The position numbers were made by a program, and so were the translations under genes. Source: Candidatus Copromonas faecavium (nom. illeg.) (GTDB lineage Bacteria; Bacillota; Clostridia; Lachnospirales; Lachnospiraceae). From it: DNA of 64,000 nucleotides. Position 1 is the stretch's first letter. The number at the start of each line of letters is the position of its first letter. Where the stretch lies: positions 31,903 through 95,902 of the forward strand of contig DVGC01000007.1 in NCBI GenBank assembly GCA_018712915.1. The letters are read 5' to 3'. Positions 1 to 10,014 of this stretch are shown here, piece after piece. The notes under the pieces were generated by a model. It was not told where the DNA came from, searched no databases, and worked only from the letters and a program-made list of their open reading frames with translations.

Positions 1-1
1 C

Positions 2-1259
<1,258 letters not shown>

Positions 1260-1267
1260 ACGAAACA

Positions 1268-1305
1268 GGCCGGCACGCGGCGTGACAGTTTTGCCGCTGC
1301 CGGCC
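1268..1305 (+). other. ilvC-ilvD intercistronic hairpin
   Basis: GGCCGGCA-c-GCGGC pairs with GCCGC-TGCCGGCC: 13 bp with one bulged C and an 11-nt loop. No T-run follows and ilvD begins at 1335, so it looks like an mRNA processing or stability element within the operon and not a terminator. The function is inferred. Confidence 0.6.
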
Positions 1306-1334
1306 AAGCGTGTTTAAGGAAAAGGAGACAGACT

Positions 1335-2981
1335 ATGAATTCGGATCAGGTAAAAAAAGGCGTGGAGCATGCGCCTCACCGCTCTCTTTTAAAGGCGGAC
1401 GGCTACAGCGACGAGCAGATGAGGCGTCCGTTTATCGGCGTGGTCAATTCCTTTAATGAGATTGCGCCGGGACATATGCATCTGCAGACCATTGCCAGGG
1501 CCGTGAAGGACGGCGTTCTGGCAGCAGGAGGAACGCCCATGGAGTTTAATACCATCGGCGTCTGCGACGGAATCGCCATGGGCCATGAGGGCATGCGGTT
1601 CTCCTTAAGCTCCAGGGAGCTGATTGCCGATACGGTGGAATGTATGGTGAAGGGACACTGCTTCGATGCCCTGGTATTTATTCCCAACTGTGATAAAATT
1701 GTGCCCGGCATGCTGATGGCGGCCATGCGGTTAAATCTCCCCTGTATTTTCGTGTCGGGAGGCCCCATGCTTTCCATCGACCAGAGGGATTTGAACTCCG
1801 TATTCGAGGCAGTGGGTGCAAGGAAGGCCAATCTGATTGACGATGAGGAGCTGGCGGAAATTGAGGGAATGAGCTGTCCCGGATGCGGTTCCTGTTCCGG
1901 AATGTTTACAGCCAATTCCATGAACTGCCTGACGGAGGCTCTGGGTCTGGGACTTCCCGGAAACGGAACCATTCCGGCGGTTTATGCAGAACGGATCCGC
2001 CTGGCGAAAAACGCCGGTATGCAGGTGATGAAGCTTTTGGAGATGAATCTTCGTCCTAGGGATATTGTGACGCCGGCGGCTTTTGAGAATGCGCTGACAA
2101 CGGATATGGCTTTAGGATGTTCCACCAACTCGGCCCTTCATCTTCTGGCCATCGCCCATGAGGCGGGGATTTCTCTGGATCTGCACATGATCAACGAAAT
2201 CAGCGAGAAGACGCCCAACCTCTGTCATCTTGCCCCGGCAGGCCATCACCATATGCAGGATCTGATGAAAGCCGGCGGAATTTCGGCGGTGATGAAGGAG
2301 CTTTTAGATGCCGGCATGCTCCATGGAGACTGCCTGTCGGTAACCGGAAAGACTCTGGCAGAGAATGTGGCAAAAGCGGTCAATAAAGACGAAGAAGTGA
2401 TTCGTCCCCTGTCCAATCCTTACTCAAAGACCGGAGGCCTGGCAGTGCTGTTTGGAAACCTGGCGCCCAACGGAGCCATCGTTAAGCGTTCTGCCGTCAA
2501 GCCGGAAATGCTGGTAAACACAGGAACGGCCAGATGCTTTGATTCCGAGGAGGAGGCCATCGCCGCCATCTATGCGGGAAAGATTGTTCCGGGAGACATT
2601 GTGGTCATCCGGTATGAAGGTCCTTCCGGCGGACCGGGGATGAGAGAAATGTTATCGCCTACCTCGGCTATTGTCGGAATGAAGCTGGACACCACGGTTG
2701 CTCTTTTGACAGACGGACGGTTTTCCGGAGCCTCCTGCGGCGCAGCCATCGGCCACATTTCTCCCGAGGCGGCTGCCGGCGGCCCCATCGCCTATATCAA
2801 GGATGGAGATCAGATTGCCATCGACATCCCCAATTACAGCCTGAAGCTTCTTGTGTCCGATGAGGAGATGGAGGAGCGGAAAAAGACCATGAAATTAAAG
2901 GAGCCGAAGGAGCTGACCGGTTATCTGAAGCGGTATGCAAAGAGCGTTTCCTCGGCAGATAAGGGAGCCATTGTGGAATAA
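1335..2981 (+). CDS. ilvD: Dihydroxy-acid dehydratase (IlvD)
   Basis: Dehydrates 2,3-dihydroxy-3-methylvalerate and 2,3-dihydroxyisovalerate to the 2-keto acids of isoleucine and valine. The 548-aa length is normal for the family. Cluster and metal motifs are present: CDG at 77-79, NCDKIVPG at 118-125 (the Lys is the usual carbamylated Mg ligand), and [22 protein letters not shown] starting at 181. The C-terminal half has [10 protein letters not shown] and GRFSGAS. Start ATG 1335 follows AAAGGAGA. It is the third gene of the ilv run; the next gene starts one base after its stop, so the operon continues into the DUF815 ATPase. The Fe-S type ([2Fe-2S] or [4Fe-4S]) cannot be read from sequence. 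Confidence 0.97.
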   Translation: MNSDQVKKGVEHAPHRSLLKADGYSDEQMRRPFIGVVNSFNEIAPGHMHLQTIARAVKDGVLAAGGTPMEFNTIGVCDGIAMGHEGMRFSLSSRELIADTVECMVKGHCFDALVFIPNCDKIVPGMLMAAMRLNLPCIFVSGGPMLSIDQRDLNSVFEAVGARKANLIDDEELAEIEGMSCPGCGSCSGMFTANSMNCLTEALGLGLPGNGTIPAVYAERIRLAKNAGMQVMKLLEMNLRPRDIVTPAAFENALTTDMALGCSTNSALHLLAIAHEAGISLDLHMINEISEKTPNLCHLAPAGHHHMQDLMKAGGISAVMKELLDAGMLHGDCLSVTGKTLAENVAKAVNKDEEVIRPLSNPYSKTGGLAVLFGNLAPNGAIVKRSAVKPEMLVNTGTARCFDSEEEAIAAIYAGKIVPGDIVVIRYEGPSGGPGMREMLSPTSAIVGMKLDTTVALLTDGRFSGASCGAAIGHISPEAAAGGPIAYIKDGDQIAIDIPNYSLKLLVSDEEMEERKKTMKLKEPKELTGYLKRYAKSVSSADKGAIVE

Positions 2982-2982
2982 T

Positions 2983-4314
2983 ATGAATCAGATTGTATCC
3001 AATCTGCTGGTATACGGCAGCCTGCCGGAGGACTCCATCCTCTGGCAGCTGGCCGATATCTGCGAAAAATTAAGAAACGGCGAAGAAAGCCGGGATGCGC
3101 TGCGGGGCCGGGTGTTCCGCCAGGTGAAGAAGCTCTTGACGGTGTCCACGGATTTTGCCTTTGATAAAAATTTGTGGCAGAATTACCTGACTTTTCTTCT
3201 GATTACCAATGAGAATCCCTTTTCTCTGGTCTGTGAAAAGATGGGAGCCCAGGACGGGACGGTCAATGTGTTTGTCAAACATGATTTTGAGATGTTCCGG
3301 AACCTGTTTCACTATGACTTTTCCTGGCTGGAAAAGGAGCTTTCGGTGGACTGCTTCACCCACCTGACCCATTATCATGCCATTCGGAAAAAGGAGCTGA
3401 TGTACAACAAAAACGTCAGCGAGAAGGTGCGCTCCTTAAGTGAAAAGCTGGCGGAGGCCAGAGACGCGGAGGAGTTTTTTGCCCATGTCACCGATTTTTA
3501 CCGGGATTATGGCGTGGGCATGTTTGGCCTGAACAAGGCTTTCCGCATTGCGGAAAATGAGGACGGAAGCGTCCGTTTCCTCCCTATTAATAACATGGAC
3601 ACGGTGATGTTATCGGATCTGATCGGCTATGAGAGCCAGAAGCAGAAGCTGGTGGAGAATACCCGGGCATTCTGCGAGGGAAAGGCAGCCAACAACGTGC
3701 TGCTGTTCGGTGACAGCGGCACCGGGAAATCCACCAGTGTCAAGGCCATCGTCAATCAGTTTTATCCGCAGGGCCTGCGGATGATAGAAATTTACAAGCA
3801 CCAGTTTAAGGACCTGTCGGCCATCATCTCCCAGATCAAAAACAGGAATTACCGGTTTATTATTTATATGGATGACCTGTCTTTTGAGGAGTTTGAGACG
3901 GAATATAAGTTTTTAAAGGCTGTGATTGAAGGCGGTGTGGAAACCAGGCCGGAAAACGTGCTGATTTATGCCACCTCCAACCGGCGTCACCTGATTAAGG
4001 AGACATGGAAGGATCGGGACGATATGGAGCATAATGAGGACGTTCACCGCTCCGACACCATGGAAGAGAAGCTGTCCCTGGTGAACCGGTTCGGACTGAC
4101 GATCTTCTATGCGAAGCCCAACAAGGCAGGCTTTAACGAGATGGCTGTGGCTCTGGCCAGACGGGCCGGAATCACCGAAGCCATGATGGATGACGAGGAA
4201 ATTTGTCTGGAGGCCAACCGCTTTGAGATGCGCGGCGGCGGCTTTTCCGGACGGACCGCACAGCAGTTTGCCAATTACCTGCTGACAAAAATGGATGTGA
4301 ATCATTCGTCGTAA
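2983..4314 (+). CDS. DUF815 family AAA+ ATP-binding protein
   Basis: A 443-aa predicted ATPase. The frame is open further upstream (to 2935), but that segment overlaps ilvD; the ATG at 2983, one base after the ilvD stop and behind AAGGGAG, is the likely start. The Walker A motif GDSGTGKST is at about residues 242-250, followed by a Walker B-like IIYMDDLSFEE and YATSNRRHL, a sensor-1-like Asn region characteristic of DUF815. The N-terminal half is helical without a recognised motif. DUF815 proteins have no settled function. Co-transcription with ilv genes may be incidental. No signal peptide or TM segment is apparent, so it is probably cytoplasmic. Confidence 0.85.
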   Translation: MNQIVSNLLVYGSLPEDSILWQLADICEKLRNGEESRDALRGRVFRQVKKLLTVSTDFAFDKNLWQNYLTFLLITNENPFSLVCEKMGAQDGTVNVFVKHDFEMFRNLFHYDFSWLEKELSVDCFTHLTHYHAIRKKELMYNKNVSEKVRSLSEKLAEARDAEEFFAHVTDFYRDYGVGMFGLNKAFRIAENEDGSVRFLPINNMDTVMLSDLIGYESQKQKLVENTRAFCEGKAANNVLLFGDSGTGKSTSVKAIVNQFYPQGLRMIEIYKHQFKDLSAIISQIKNRNYRFIIYMDDLSFEEFETEYKFLKAVIEGGVETRPENVLIYATSNRRHLIKETWKDRDDMEHNEDVHRSDTMEEKLSLVNRFGLTIFYAKPNKAGFNEMAVALARRAGITEAMMDDEEICLEANRFEMRGGGFSGRTAQQFANYLLTKMDVNHSS

Positions 4315-4445
4315 CCAATCTTTTTCTTTTTCGTGACACACGGGGCCTGCGCTGCAGAGTCTCGTGTGTCTGATGTCTATTTGGAAGGCCGGAAAGGGAA
4401 ATTTGTTTTTTCTATGCCGGCCAAATCCGCTATTTATTTTTACAA

Positions 4446-4475
4446 TTAGACTTTTTTATCCCCTTCTTTTATACT
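4446..4475 (+). promoter_or_regulatory. Sigma-A promoter for the activase/reductase pair
   Basis: TTAGAC (4446-4451), 18-bp spacer, TATACT (4470-4475). It predicts a transcript start near 4482 and a leader of about 235 nt before the ATG at 4719. Confidence 0.6.
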
Positions 4476-4503
4476 TGTTATGCACAGTCGGATAACCGCT
4501 TTG

Positions 4504-4532
4504 CAGCCGGCAAAGCCTTGCCGGCTGTCTTT
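4504..4532 (+). terminator. Hairpin plus T-rich tail inside the leader (attenuator candidate)
   Basis: Perfect 10-bp stem CAGCCGGCAA / TTGCCGGCTG with a 4-nt loop, followed by TCTTTTC. It sits just after the predicted transcript start. A second copy of the element GCCGGCTGT-TTTTCAGGC occurs near 4582-4602, so alternative pairings are possible. It could terminate a short leader RNA or act as an attenuator; which one is inference. Confidence 0.5.
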
Positions 4533-4718
4533 TCAGGCAGTGCGGCCGGCTGCTTATGGTGCTGCGCGGCGGCTTTTCTGTAATGCCGTGCCGGCTGTTT
4601 TTCAGGCTGTCCTGTCAGTTGTTTTTTGACTGTCCTGCCAGCCCTTTGCTTGAACCTGGAAAAACAAAATGAAGCTTTTAATGGAAATGCCTGCGGCAGA
4701 GGCCGCGAGGGAGTATTT

Positions 4719-5501
4719 ATGATCAGTCTTGGGATAGATTCCGGCTCCACAATGACAAAAGGAGTCTTATTCGATGGGAGTTCCGTAATTGCGCATCGGA
4801 TGCTCCCCACTTCCATGAGGCCGGGGGAGGTTTTGAGGGAGATCTGCGCCGGCCTCAAATCCTCAGATACGGAAATGGTGGTCAGCACCGGTTATGGAAG
4901 AGAACTTTTAAAGGATGCAGACGCAAAAATCACGGAAATCACCTGCCATGGAGCAGGGGCCGCCTGGCTGTCGCCCGGCTGCGACGCCGTTATCGACGTC
5001 GGAGGCCAGGACTGCAAAACCATCCTGCTGGACCGGGACGGACAGGTGACCGATTTTTTAATGAATGATAAATGTGCGGCCGGGACCGGCCGTTTCATGG
5101 AAATGATTATGGCCCGGGTGGGAAGCGATATTTCCTGCCTGGATTCTTTTGTGGAGGGCTGCAGTCCCATTCCCATCAACAGCATGTGCGCCGTTTTTGC
5201 GGAGAGCGAGATTGTGGGGTTGATGGCGAAGGAGGCAAAACCCGGCGATATTGTCCTTGGATGTGTGCATTCCATCTGCCGCAGGACGGCTGTCTTTGCG
5301 GAAAAGATTACGCCTTCCAATCCCAAAATCTTTTTTTCGGGAGGACTTGCCCAGTCTCAGGTAATGCGCCAGGTGCTGGGGGAATACATGAAGGGGGCAG
5401 CCATCGTGACGCATCCGCTGGCCCAGTATACGGGCGCCGTGGGAGCAGCTGTCTTAGGGTATCGAAAACTGAAAAGGAGGAAGGGGAATAATGGAGCTTA
5501 A
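4719..5501 (+). CDS. 2-hydroxyacyl-CoA dehydratase activase-type ATPase (BadF/BcrA family)
   Basis: A 260-aa ASKHA-fold ATPase that, by family, delivers single low-potential electrons to a dehydratase or reductase partner using ATP and a [4Fe-4S] cluster shared across a homodimer. It has the phosphate-binding GIDSGSTMTKG at residues 4-14, DVGGQDCKTI, the cluster Cys in NDKCAAGTGRF (near 119), and the second in SMCAVFAESEIVG (near 157). ATG 4719 behind GAGGGAG is preferred to the longer reading from 4626, which would add 31 unconserved residues. The next gene starts inside its 3' end (overlap 5491-5501), a typical activase-partner arrangement. Confidence 0.9.
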   Translation: MISLGIDSGSTMTKGVLFDGSSVIAHRMLPTSMRPGEVLREICAGLKSSDTEMVVSTGYGRELLKDADAKITEITCHGAGAAWLSPGCDAVIDVGGQDCKTILLDRDGQVTDFLMNDKCAAGTGRFMEMIMARVGSDISCLDSFVEGCSPIPINSMCAVFAESEIVGLMAKEAKPGDIVLGCVHSICRRTAVFAEKITPSNPKIFFSGGLAQSQVMRQVLGEYMKGAAIVTHPLAQYTGAVGAAVLGYRKLKRRKGNNGA

Positions 5502-6639
5502 AAAAGATTTGCCGGAAATTTTCGAGGAATTTGCCGATGCCAGGAAAAATTCGTTTCTTACCATCAAGGAGTTAAAGGAAAAGGGAGTGCCTGTGGTGGG
5601 CGTATTCTGTACGTATCTGCCCAGGGAGATTCCAAACGCCATGGGAGCAGCGGTAGTAGGACTCTGTTCCGTATCGGATGAAACCATTCCGGATGCGGAA
5701 AAGGATCTGCCGAGAAATCTCTGTCCCTTAATCAAGTCCAGCTATGGATTTGCAAAAACGGATAAATGTCCGTATTTCTATTTTTCCGATCTGGTGGTGG
5801 GAGAAACCACCTGTGACGGAAAGAAAAAGATGTATGAGATGCTGGCGGAGTTTAAGCCGGTTCATGTCATTGAACTGCCCAATTGTCAGAATGAAACGGG
5901 GATTCAGATGTACCGCCAGGAGCTGATTAAATTTAAAGAGCTTCTGGAGAAGAAATTTGAAACGACGATTACGGAAGAGGCCATCCGGAATCAGATTAAG
6001 ATCCGCAATAAAATTCAGAAGGCGCTTCACAGACTTCAGTATGTGATGGCCAATGATCCGGCTCCGGAATACGGCCTGAATATTGTCAATACGGTTTACG
6101 GTTCCGGGTTCCATATGAATGTGGAGGGACTGGCCGATGAGCTCAATGCAGTGACCGATCAGATAGAGAAAGAATATGCGGCCGGAAAGAACATCGGAAA
6201 ACGTCCCAGAATCCTGTTAACCGGTTCGCCTTCCGGCGGAGCGGCCTTAAAGGTGGTCCGGGCCATCGAGAACAACGGCGGCGTGGTAGTCTGCTTTGAA
6301 AACTGCTCCGGAATGAAGCCTTTGAGCCCGGTGGATGAGGAGAATCCGGATGTATATGATGCGCTGGCGAGAAAGTATCTGAACATCGGATGCTCCTGCA
6401 TGAGCCCCAATCCCAACCGGATGGCGCTTTTGGAGAAGCTGATCGACGACTTTCAAGTGGACGGCGTGGTGGATCTGGTCCTGCAGGCCTGTCATACCTA
6501 TAATGTGGAAACAGCTATGGTAAGGAAGCTGGTAAAGGAGAAGAAAGGAATCCCCTATACGGTGGTGGAGACCGATTACTCTCAGGCAGATGTGGAGCAG
6601 CTGAATACGAGAATGGCAGCGTTTCTGGAACTTTTGTAA
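5491..6639 (+). CDS. 2-hydroxyacyl-CoA dehydratase D-like protein, probable double-cubane-cluster reductase
   Basis: A 382-aa homologue of HgdB/FldC-type dehydratase subunits, paired with one activase and no second dehydratase subunit. That one-subunit layout matches the YjiM/YjiL pair of E. coli and the double-cubane-cluster protein (DCCP) of Carboxydothermus, which reduces small molecules at very low potential, rather than the two-subunit 2-hydroxyacyl-CoA dehydratases. It has eleven Cys: 40, 59, 78, 93, 108, 132, 268, 272, 301, 303 and 334. They include GVFCTYLPRE, NLCPLIKSS, DKCPYFY, and the CSCMSPNPNR element. Start ATG 5491 follows AAAGGAGGAAGGGG. The physiological substrate is unknown. 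A true CoA-dependent dehydratase subunit is the alternative. Confidence 0.78.
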   Translation: MELKKDLPEIFEEFADARKNSFLTIKELKEKGVPVVGVFCTYLPREIPNAMGAAVVGLCSVSDETIPDAEKDLPRNLCPLIKSSYGFAKTDKCPYFYFSDLVVGETTCDGKKKMYEMLAEFKPVHVIELPNCQNETGIQMYRQELIKFKELLEKKFETTITEEAIRNQIKIRNKIQKALHRLQYVMANDPAPEYGLNIVNTVYGSGFHMNVEGLADELNAVTDQIEKEYAAGKNIGKRPRILLTGSPSGGAALKVVRAIENNGGVVVCFENCSGMKPLSPVDEENPDVYDALARKYLNIGCSCMSPNPNRMALLEKLIDDFQVDGVVDLVLQACHTYNVETAMVRKLVKEKKGIPYTVVETDYSQADVEQLNTRMAAFLELL

Positions 6640-6667
6640 GGATAAGCCGGTTTTACCGGCGGCATGT

Positions 6668-6722
6668 CAGAATACCCCCGGGCAGGACAAGGAAAGCCAA
6701 GAGTCTGCCCGGGGGTATTCTG
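6668..6722 (+). terminator. Large hairpin after the reductase gene
   Basis: A perfect 18-bp inverted repeat (arms 6668-6685 and 6705-6722, core CCCCCGGGCAG / CTGCCCGGGGG) with a 19-nt loop, followed by CGTGTTTT. It is a likely intrinsic terminator of the activase/reductase transcript. Confidence 0.75.
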
Positions 6723-6790
6723 CGTGTTTTCCAATACGGCCAGGGCATGCTCTCCTGCTTTTTGGAAAAGTGCGTTTTCCTGTCGCGGCC

Positions 6791-6797
6791 TGTCGAA
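6791..6797 (+). promoter_or_regulatory. Spo0A box (0A box) upstream of spo0A
   Basis: Exact TGTCGAA, the consensus Spo0A-P binding sequence, 19 bp upstream of the -35 hexamer of the spo0A promoter. A near-match TGTCGCG sits at 6781-6787. This implies autoregulation. Confidence 0.7.
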
Positions 6798-6815
6798 ATT
6801 TGCGGCGAAATCCCA

Positions 6816-6845
6816 TTGCACCTCTTTCCCATCCGGCGATATAAT
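6816..6845 (+). promoter_or_regulatory. spo0A promoter (sigma-A type)
   Basis: TTGCAC (6816-6821), 18-bp spacer, TATAAT (6840-6845). Start site is predicted near 6852, giving a leader of about 75 nt. Confidence 0.7.
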
Positions 6846-6927
6846 TGATTTACTCGTTTCCGGGATTTGGTAAAAAATGGAAAACGGGAGCGAGCCATCA
6901 TTTTTTATGACGGTCAGGAGGGAAATT

Positions 6928-7734
6928 ATGGGAGAGCTATCGATTGCGATTGCAGATGATAACAGGCAGACTTTGAATTTGCTTGGGGAAATACTGGAAA
7001 AAGAGGAAGGAATCCATGTGGTGGGAAAGGCGGATAATGGCGAAGATGCTTACCACATGATTGTCCGTACCAACCCGGATATCGTGCTGATGGATGTGAT
7101 TATGCCGCGGCTCGACGGAATTTCCGTAATGGAAAAGGTGAAAAATAACACACAGATGAAAAACAGTCCGTCGTTTATCATGGTAACGGCCGCCAGCAGT
7201 CAGGATGTGACAGAGGATGCGTTCCGCCTCGGCGCCAATTACTATATTATGAAACCTTTCAGCCGGGAGGTGATTCTGGATAAGATCCGCAGAGTCAGTT
7301 TAAGCCGGACCAAGCAGCCTGCGGCATCCGGCGGAGAGCGGACGGTAAAGCCCTATCTGGACAAAGCGGCGTACATGGAGCAGAATCTGGAGACAGATAT
7401 TACTCAGATGCTGCATGAAATCGGGATTCCGGCCCATATTAAAGGATATCAGTATCTGAGGGATGCGATTATCATGTCGGTTCAGGATACGGAAATGCTG
7501 TCGTCGGTGACGAAAATTCTTTATCCGACTATTGCGAAAAAGCACCAGACAACGCCCAGCCGGGTGGAACGGGCCATCCGTCATGCCATCGAGGTGGCTT
7601 GGAGCAGGGGAAAGATGGATACCTTAAACGAACTGTTTGGATATACGGTAAACGGAGGCAAGGGAAAACCGACCAATTCCGAATTTGTTGCTCTGATTGC
7701 CGATAAAATCCGCCTGGATTATAAGCGGATGTAA
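6928..7734 (+). CDS. spo0A: Sporulation response regulator Spo0A
   Basis: Master regulator of entry into sporulation. At 268 aa it has the normal length. The N-terminal receiver has the acidic pocket ADDN near residue 10, the phospho-acceptor Asp in [14 protein letters not shown] (near 56), a Thr in VTAAS and the Lys in YIMKPFS. The C-terminal DNA-binding domain contains the invariant recognition stretch near [17 protein letters not shown], after [12 protein letters not shown] 6928 behind AGGAGGG is preferred to the upstream in-frame ATG at 6877. It is monocistronic here, with its own promoter and 0A box. The usual clostridial neighbour spoIVB is absent on the upstream side, which carries the unrelated reductase pair. 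Confidence 0.97.
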   Translation: MGELSIAIADDNRQTLNLLGEILEKEEGIHVVGKADNGEDAYHMIVRTNPDIVLMDVIMPRLDGISVMEKVKNNTQMKNSPSFIMVTAASSQDVTEDAFRLGANYYIMKPFSREVILDKIRRVSLSRTKQPAASGGERTVKPYLDKAAYMEQNLETDITQMLHEIGIPAHIKGYQYLRDAIIMSVQDTEMLSSVTKILYPTIAKKHQTTPSRVERAIRHAIEVAWSRGKMDTLNELFGYTVNGGKGKPTNSEFVALIADKIRLDYKRM

Positions 7735-7861
7735 GAAGAAATTTTCCCGACCCACTTTCTAATTTCAGTGGAATATGCTATACTGATTATAATGCATGCG
7801 GCTGTTTTTGCGCTCCCTGCGGCCGGTGGCATGTCGATTCGTGTTGGAAGGATGGGTTGAG

Positions 7862-9307
7862 ATGAAGAAAATATTATTCGTTGCTTCCGAGGCCGTTCCG
7901 TTTATCAAAACCGGAGGATTGGCCGATGTTGTGGGTTCCCTGCCGAAATGCTTTGATAAACAGTATTATGATGTGCGCGTCATGATCCCAAAGTATCTTT
8001 GCATCAAGGAGCAGCTCCGCAATGAAATGACGTACATTGATCATTTTTATATGGACTATTTGGGACAGAGCCGGTATGTGGGGATTCTTCAGTACGTTTA
8101 TGAGGGAATTACCTTCTATTTTATCGATAACGAAAGCTATTTCTGGGGAGAGAAACCCTATGGGGACTGGTATTACGATTTGGAAAAATTCTGCTTCTTT
8201 TCTCAGGCGGCGTTATCGGCTCTTCCGGTGATTGGGTGGCAGCCGGATCTGGTCCATTGTCATGACTGGCAGACTGGCCTGATTCCCGTATATCTGAAGG
8301 GAAGATTCCACGACGGGGAATTTTTCCGGAACATGAAATCCGTTATGACTATCCACAACCTGAAATTTCAGGGCGTATGGGATGTGAAGACCATCCAGAG
8401 GTTTTCCGGACTTCCGGACTATTATTTTACGCCGGATAAGCTGGAGGCCTATAAGGACGGCAATCTGTTAAAGGGCGGCCTGGTGTATGCCGACGCCATT
8501 ACGACGGTCAGCAATACCTATGCCGAGGAAATCAAGACACCGTTTTACGGTGAAGGGCTGGACGGCCTGATGCGGGCCAGAGCCCATGATTTAAGAGGAA
8601 TCGTCAACGGAATCGATTACGGCGAGTTTAATCCGGAGACGGATAAGCACATTGTTCAAAATTATAATGCGAAAAATTTCCGGAAAGAAAAGGTGAAAAA
8701 CAAACGGGCGCTTCAGGAAGAACTGGGGCTTTCCCGTGACGATAAAAAGTTTATGATTGGAATTGTGTCCCGCCTGACAGACCAGAAGGGATTTGACCTG
8801 ATTCAGTGCGTGATGGACGAAATCTGCACCGATGATGTTCAGCTGGTGGTTCTTGGAACGGGGGACGAAAAATATGAAAACATGTTCCGTCATTACGACT
8901 GGAAGTACCATGACCGGGTATCGGCTCAGATCTATTATTCCGATCCCCTGTCCCATAAAATCTATGCATCCTGTGACGCGTTCCTGATGCCGTCCCTGTT
9001 TGAACCCTGCGGGTTAAGCCAGCTGATGGCGCTGCGGTACGGTACGGTGCCCATTGTCCGGGAAACCGGAGGGCTGAAGGATACGGTCTGGCCCTATAAT
9101 GAATACGAGGGAACGGGTACCGGATTTTCCTTTGCCAATTATAATGCCCATGAGATGTTAAACATCATCCGTTACGCGAAGCATATTTATTATGACAGGC
9201 GGAGAGAATGGAATAAGATCATCGACAGAGGAATGGCCGTAGATTTCTCCTGGAACACCTCTGCAGGGAAGTACCAGGAGCTTTATGACTGGCTGATTGG
9301 ATACTAG
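7862..9307 (+). CDS. glgA: Glycogen synthase (GlgA, GT5)
   Basis: Transfers glucose from ADP-glucose to the growing glycogen chain. At 481 aa it is full length. The N-terminal ADP-glucose motif KTGGLADV is at residues 16-23; HDWQTGLIPVY and the MTIHNLKFQG element follow. The C-terminal GT-B domain has IGIVSRLTDQKG and the catalytic E-x7-E region in MPSLFEPCGLSQLMALRYG, then RETGGLKDTV. ATG 7862, behind GGAAGGATGG, gives the canonical MKKILFVASE start; the in-frame start at 7796 would add an unconserved tail. A possible promoter with TATAAT at 7788-7793 lies just upstream. No other glg genes are in the window. The next gene follows after 13 nt. Confidence 0.96.
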   Translation: MKKILFVASEAVPFIKTGGLADVVGSLPKCFDKQYYDVRVMIPKYLCIKEQLRNEMTYIDHFYMDYLGQSRYVGILQYVYEGITFYFIDNESYFWGEKPYGDWYYDLEKFCFFSQAALSALPVIGWQPDLVHCHDWQTGLIPVYLKGRFHDGEFFRNMKSVMTIHNLKFQGVWDVKTIQRFSGLPDYYFTPDKLEAYKDGNLLKGGLVYADAITTVSNTYAEEIKTPFYGEGLDGLMRARAHDLRGIVNGIDYGEFNPETDKHIVQNYNAKNFRKEKVKNKRALQEELGLSRDDKKFMIGIVSRLTDQKGFDLIQCVMDEICTDDVQLVVLGTGDEKYENMFRHYDWKYHDRVSAQIYYSDPLSHKIYASCDAFLMPSLFEPCGLSQLMALRYGTVPIVRETGGLKDTVWPYNEYEGTGTGFSFANYNAHEMLNIIRYAKHIYYDRRREWNKIIDRGMAVDFSWNTSAGKYQELYDWLIGY

Positions 9308-9320
9308 ACAGGAGAGATGG

Positions 9321-9779
9321 ATGAAAATTTGGAACGAAATACTGGAGAACCAGGTTTTGGTGAGCTCGGTAATTGGCTGGACGGTGGCTCAGTTTTTGAA
9401 GACGCTGATTGATCTGATTCTGAACCGGTCCTTTAATCCGGAACGGATTTTTGGTTCCGGAGGAATGCCAAGCTCCCATTCGGCCACGGTCTGCGCATTG
9501 ACCACAGCCTCGGGAATGCGGTACGGCGTGGGAAGCTTTGAGTTTGCCATCAGCTTCGTCCTGGCCATGGTGGTTATGTATGACGCCATGGGGGTGCGGA
9601 GAGAAACCGGGAAACAGGCACAGCTTTTGAATACCGTCTTTTTTGAGAACATTTTGAACATTGACGGAGTGGTGCTTCAGGAAAAGTTAAAGGAGTATGT
9701 GGGCCATACTCCGCTGCAGGTGGCGGCCGGAGCGGTCCTGGGGATTGGCCTGGCTTTGGTGCTCAACGCATTTTACTAG
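9321..9779 (+). CDS. Divergent PAP2 family membrane protein (YuiD-like)
   Basis: A 152-aa integral membrane protein of the divergent PAP2/acid-phosphatase family (Bacillus YuiD-like). It has the family signatures GGMPSSHSATVCAL (near residues 48-61) and MYDAMGVRRETGKQA (near 87-101), which correspond to the phosphatase active-site motifs. Four hydrophobic segments are visible. ATG 9321 is preceded by GGAGAG. It starts 13 nt after glgA and is probably co-transcribed with it, although no functional link to glycogen is known. The substrate is unknown; a lipid or polyprenyl phosphate phosphatase is plausible from the fold. Confidence 0.85.
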   Translation: MKIWNEILENQVLVSSVIGWTVAQFLKTLIDLILNRSFNPERIFGSGGMPSSHSATVCALTTASGMRYGVGSFEFAISFVLAMVVMYDAMGVRRETGKQAQLLNTVFFENILNIDGVVLQEKLKEYVGHTPLQVAAGAVLGIGLALVLNAFY

Positions 9780-9810
9780 GAAAACCGGGGTCTTTTTTCA
9801 AAAGTTTCCT

Positions 9811-9848
9811 TAAGGGATGTTGCAATATTCTGCGACATCCCTTATAAT
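9811..9848 (+). promoter_or_regulatory. ppdK promoter embedded in a 14-bp dyad
   Basis: Promoter TTGCAA (9820-9825), 17-bp spacer, TATAAT (9843-9848). Inverted arms TAAGGGATGTTGCA (9811-9824) and TGCGACATCCCTTA (9831-9844) differ at one position and are 6 nt apart. The dyad covers the -35, the spacer and the edge of the -10, which suggests a repressor operator. No T-run follows it. A second small hairpin GTAGAT-gta-ATCTAC (9975-9989) lies just before the SD. Confidence 0.7.
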
Positions 9849-10014
9849 ATGTTCAGACCGTTCTCCGGCCGTTTTCTTATTGTGCCCTGTTTTCGGGACG
9901 GCTTTTTGACAGCAGCGGGCCGCAAAGAAAAAAGGAGCGGCGAAATGGCCTGGCGGAATGGAGAAACAAGAGACGTAGATGTAATCTACAAGAGTTTAGG
10001 AGGAAGAAAAACTT

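Larger units (their letters stand above)
4315..4718. other. 404-bp intergenic leader region
   Basis: It begins with an 8-bp hairpin (GACACACG at 4335-4342 with CGTGTGTC at 4363-4370) that lacks a good T-run, so it is only a weak ilv/DUF815 terminator candidate. A promoter follows at 4446-4475. About 240 nt of GCCGGC-rich leader with a terminator-like hairpin then precede the activase gene. No ORF here looks real. Confidence 0.7.
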
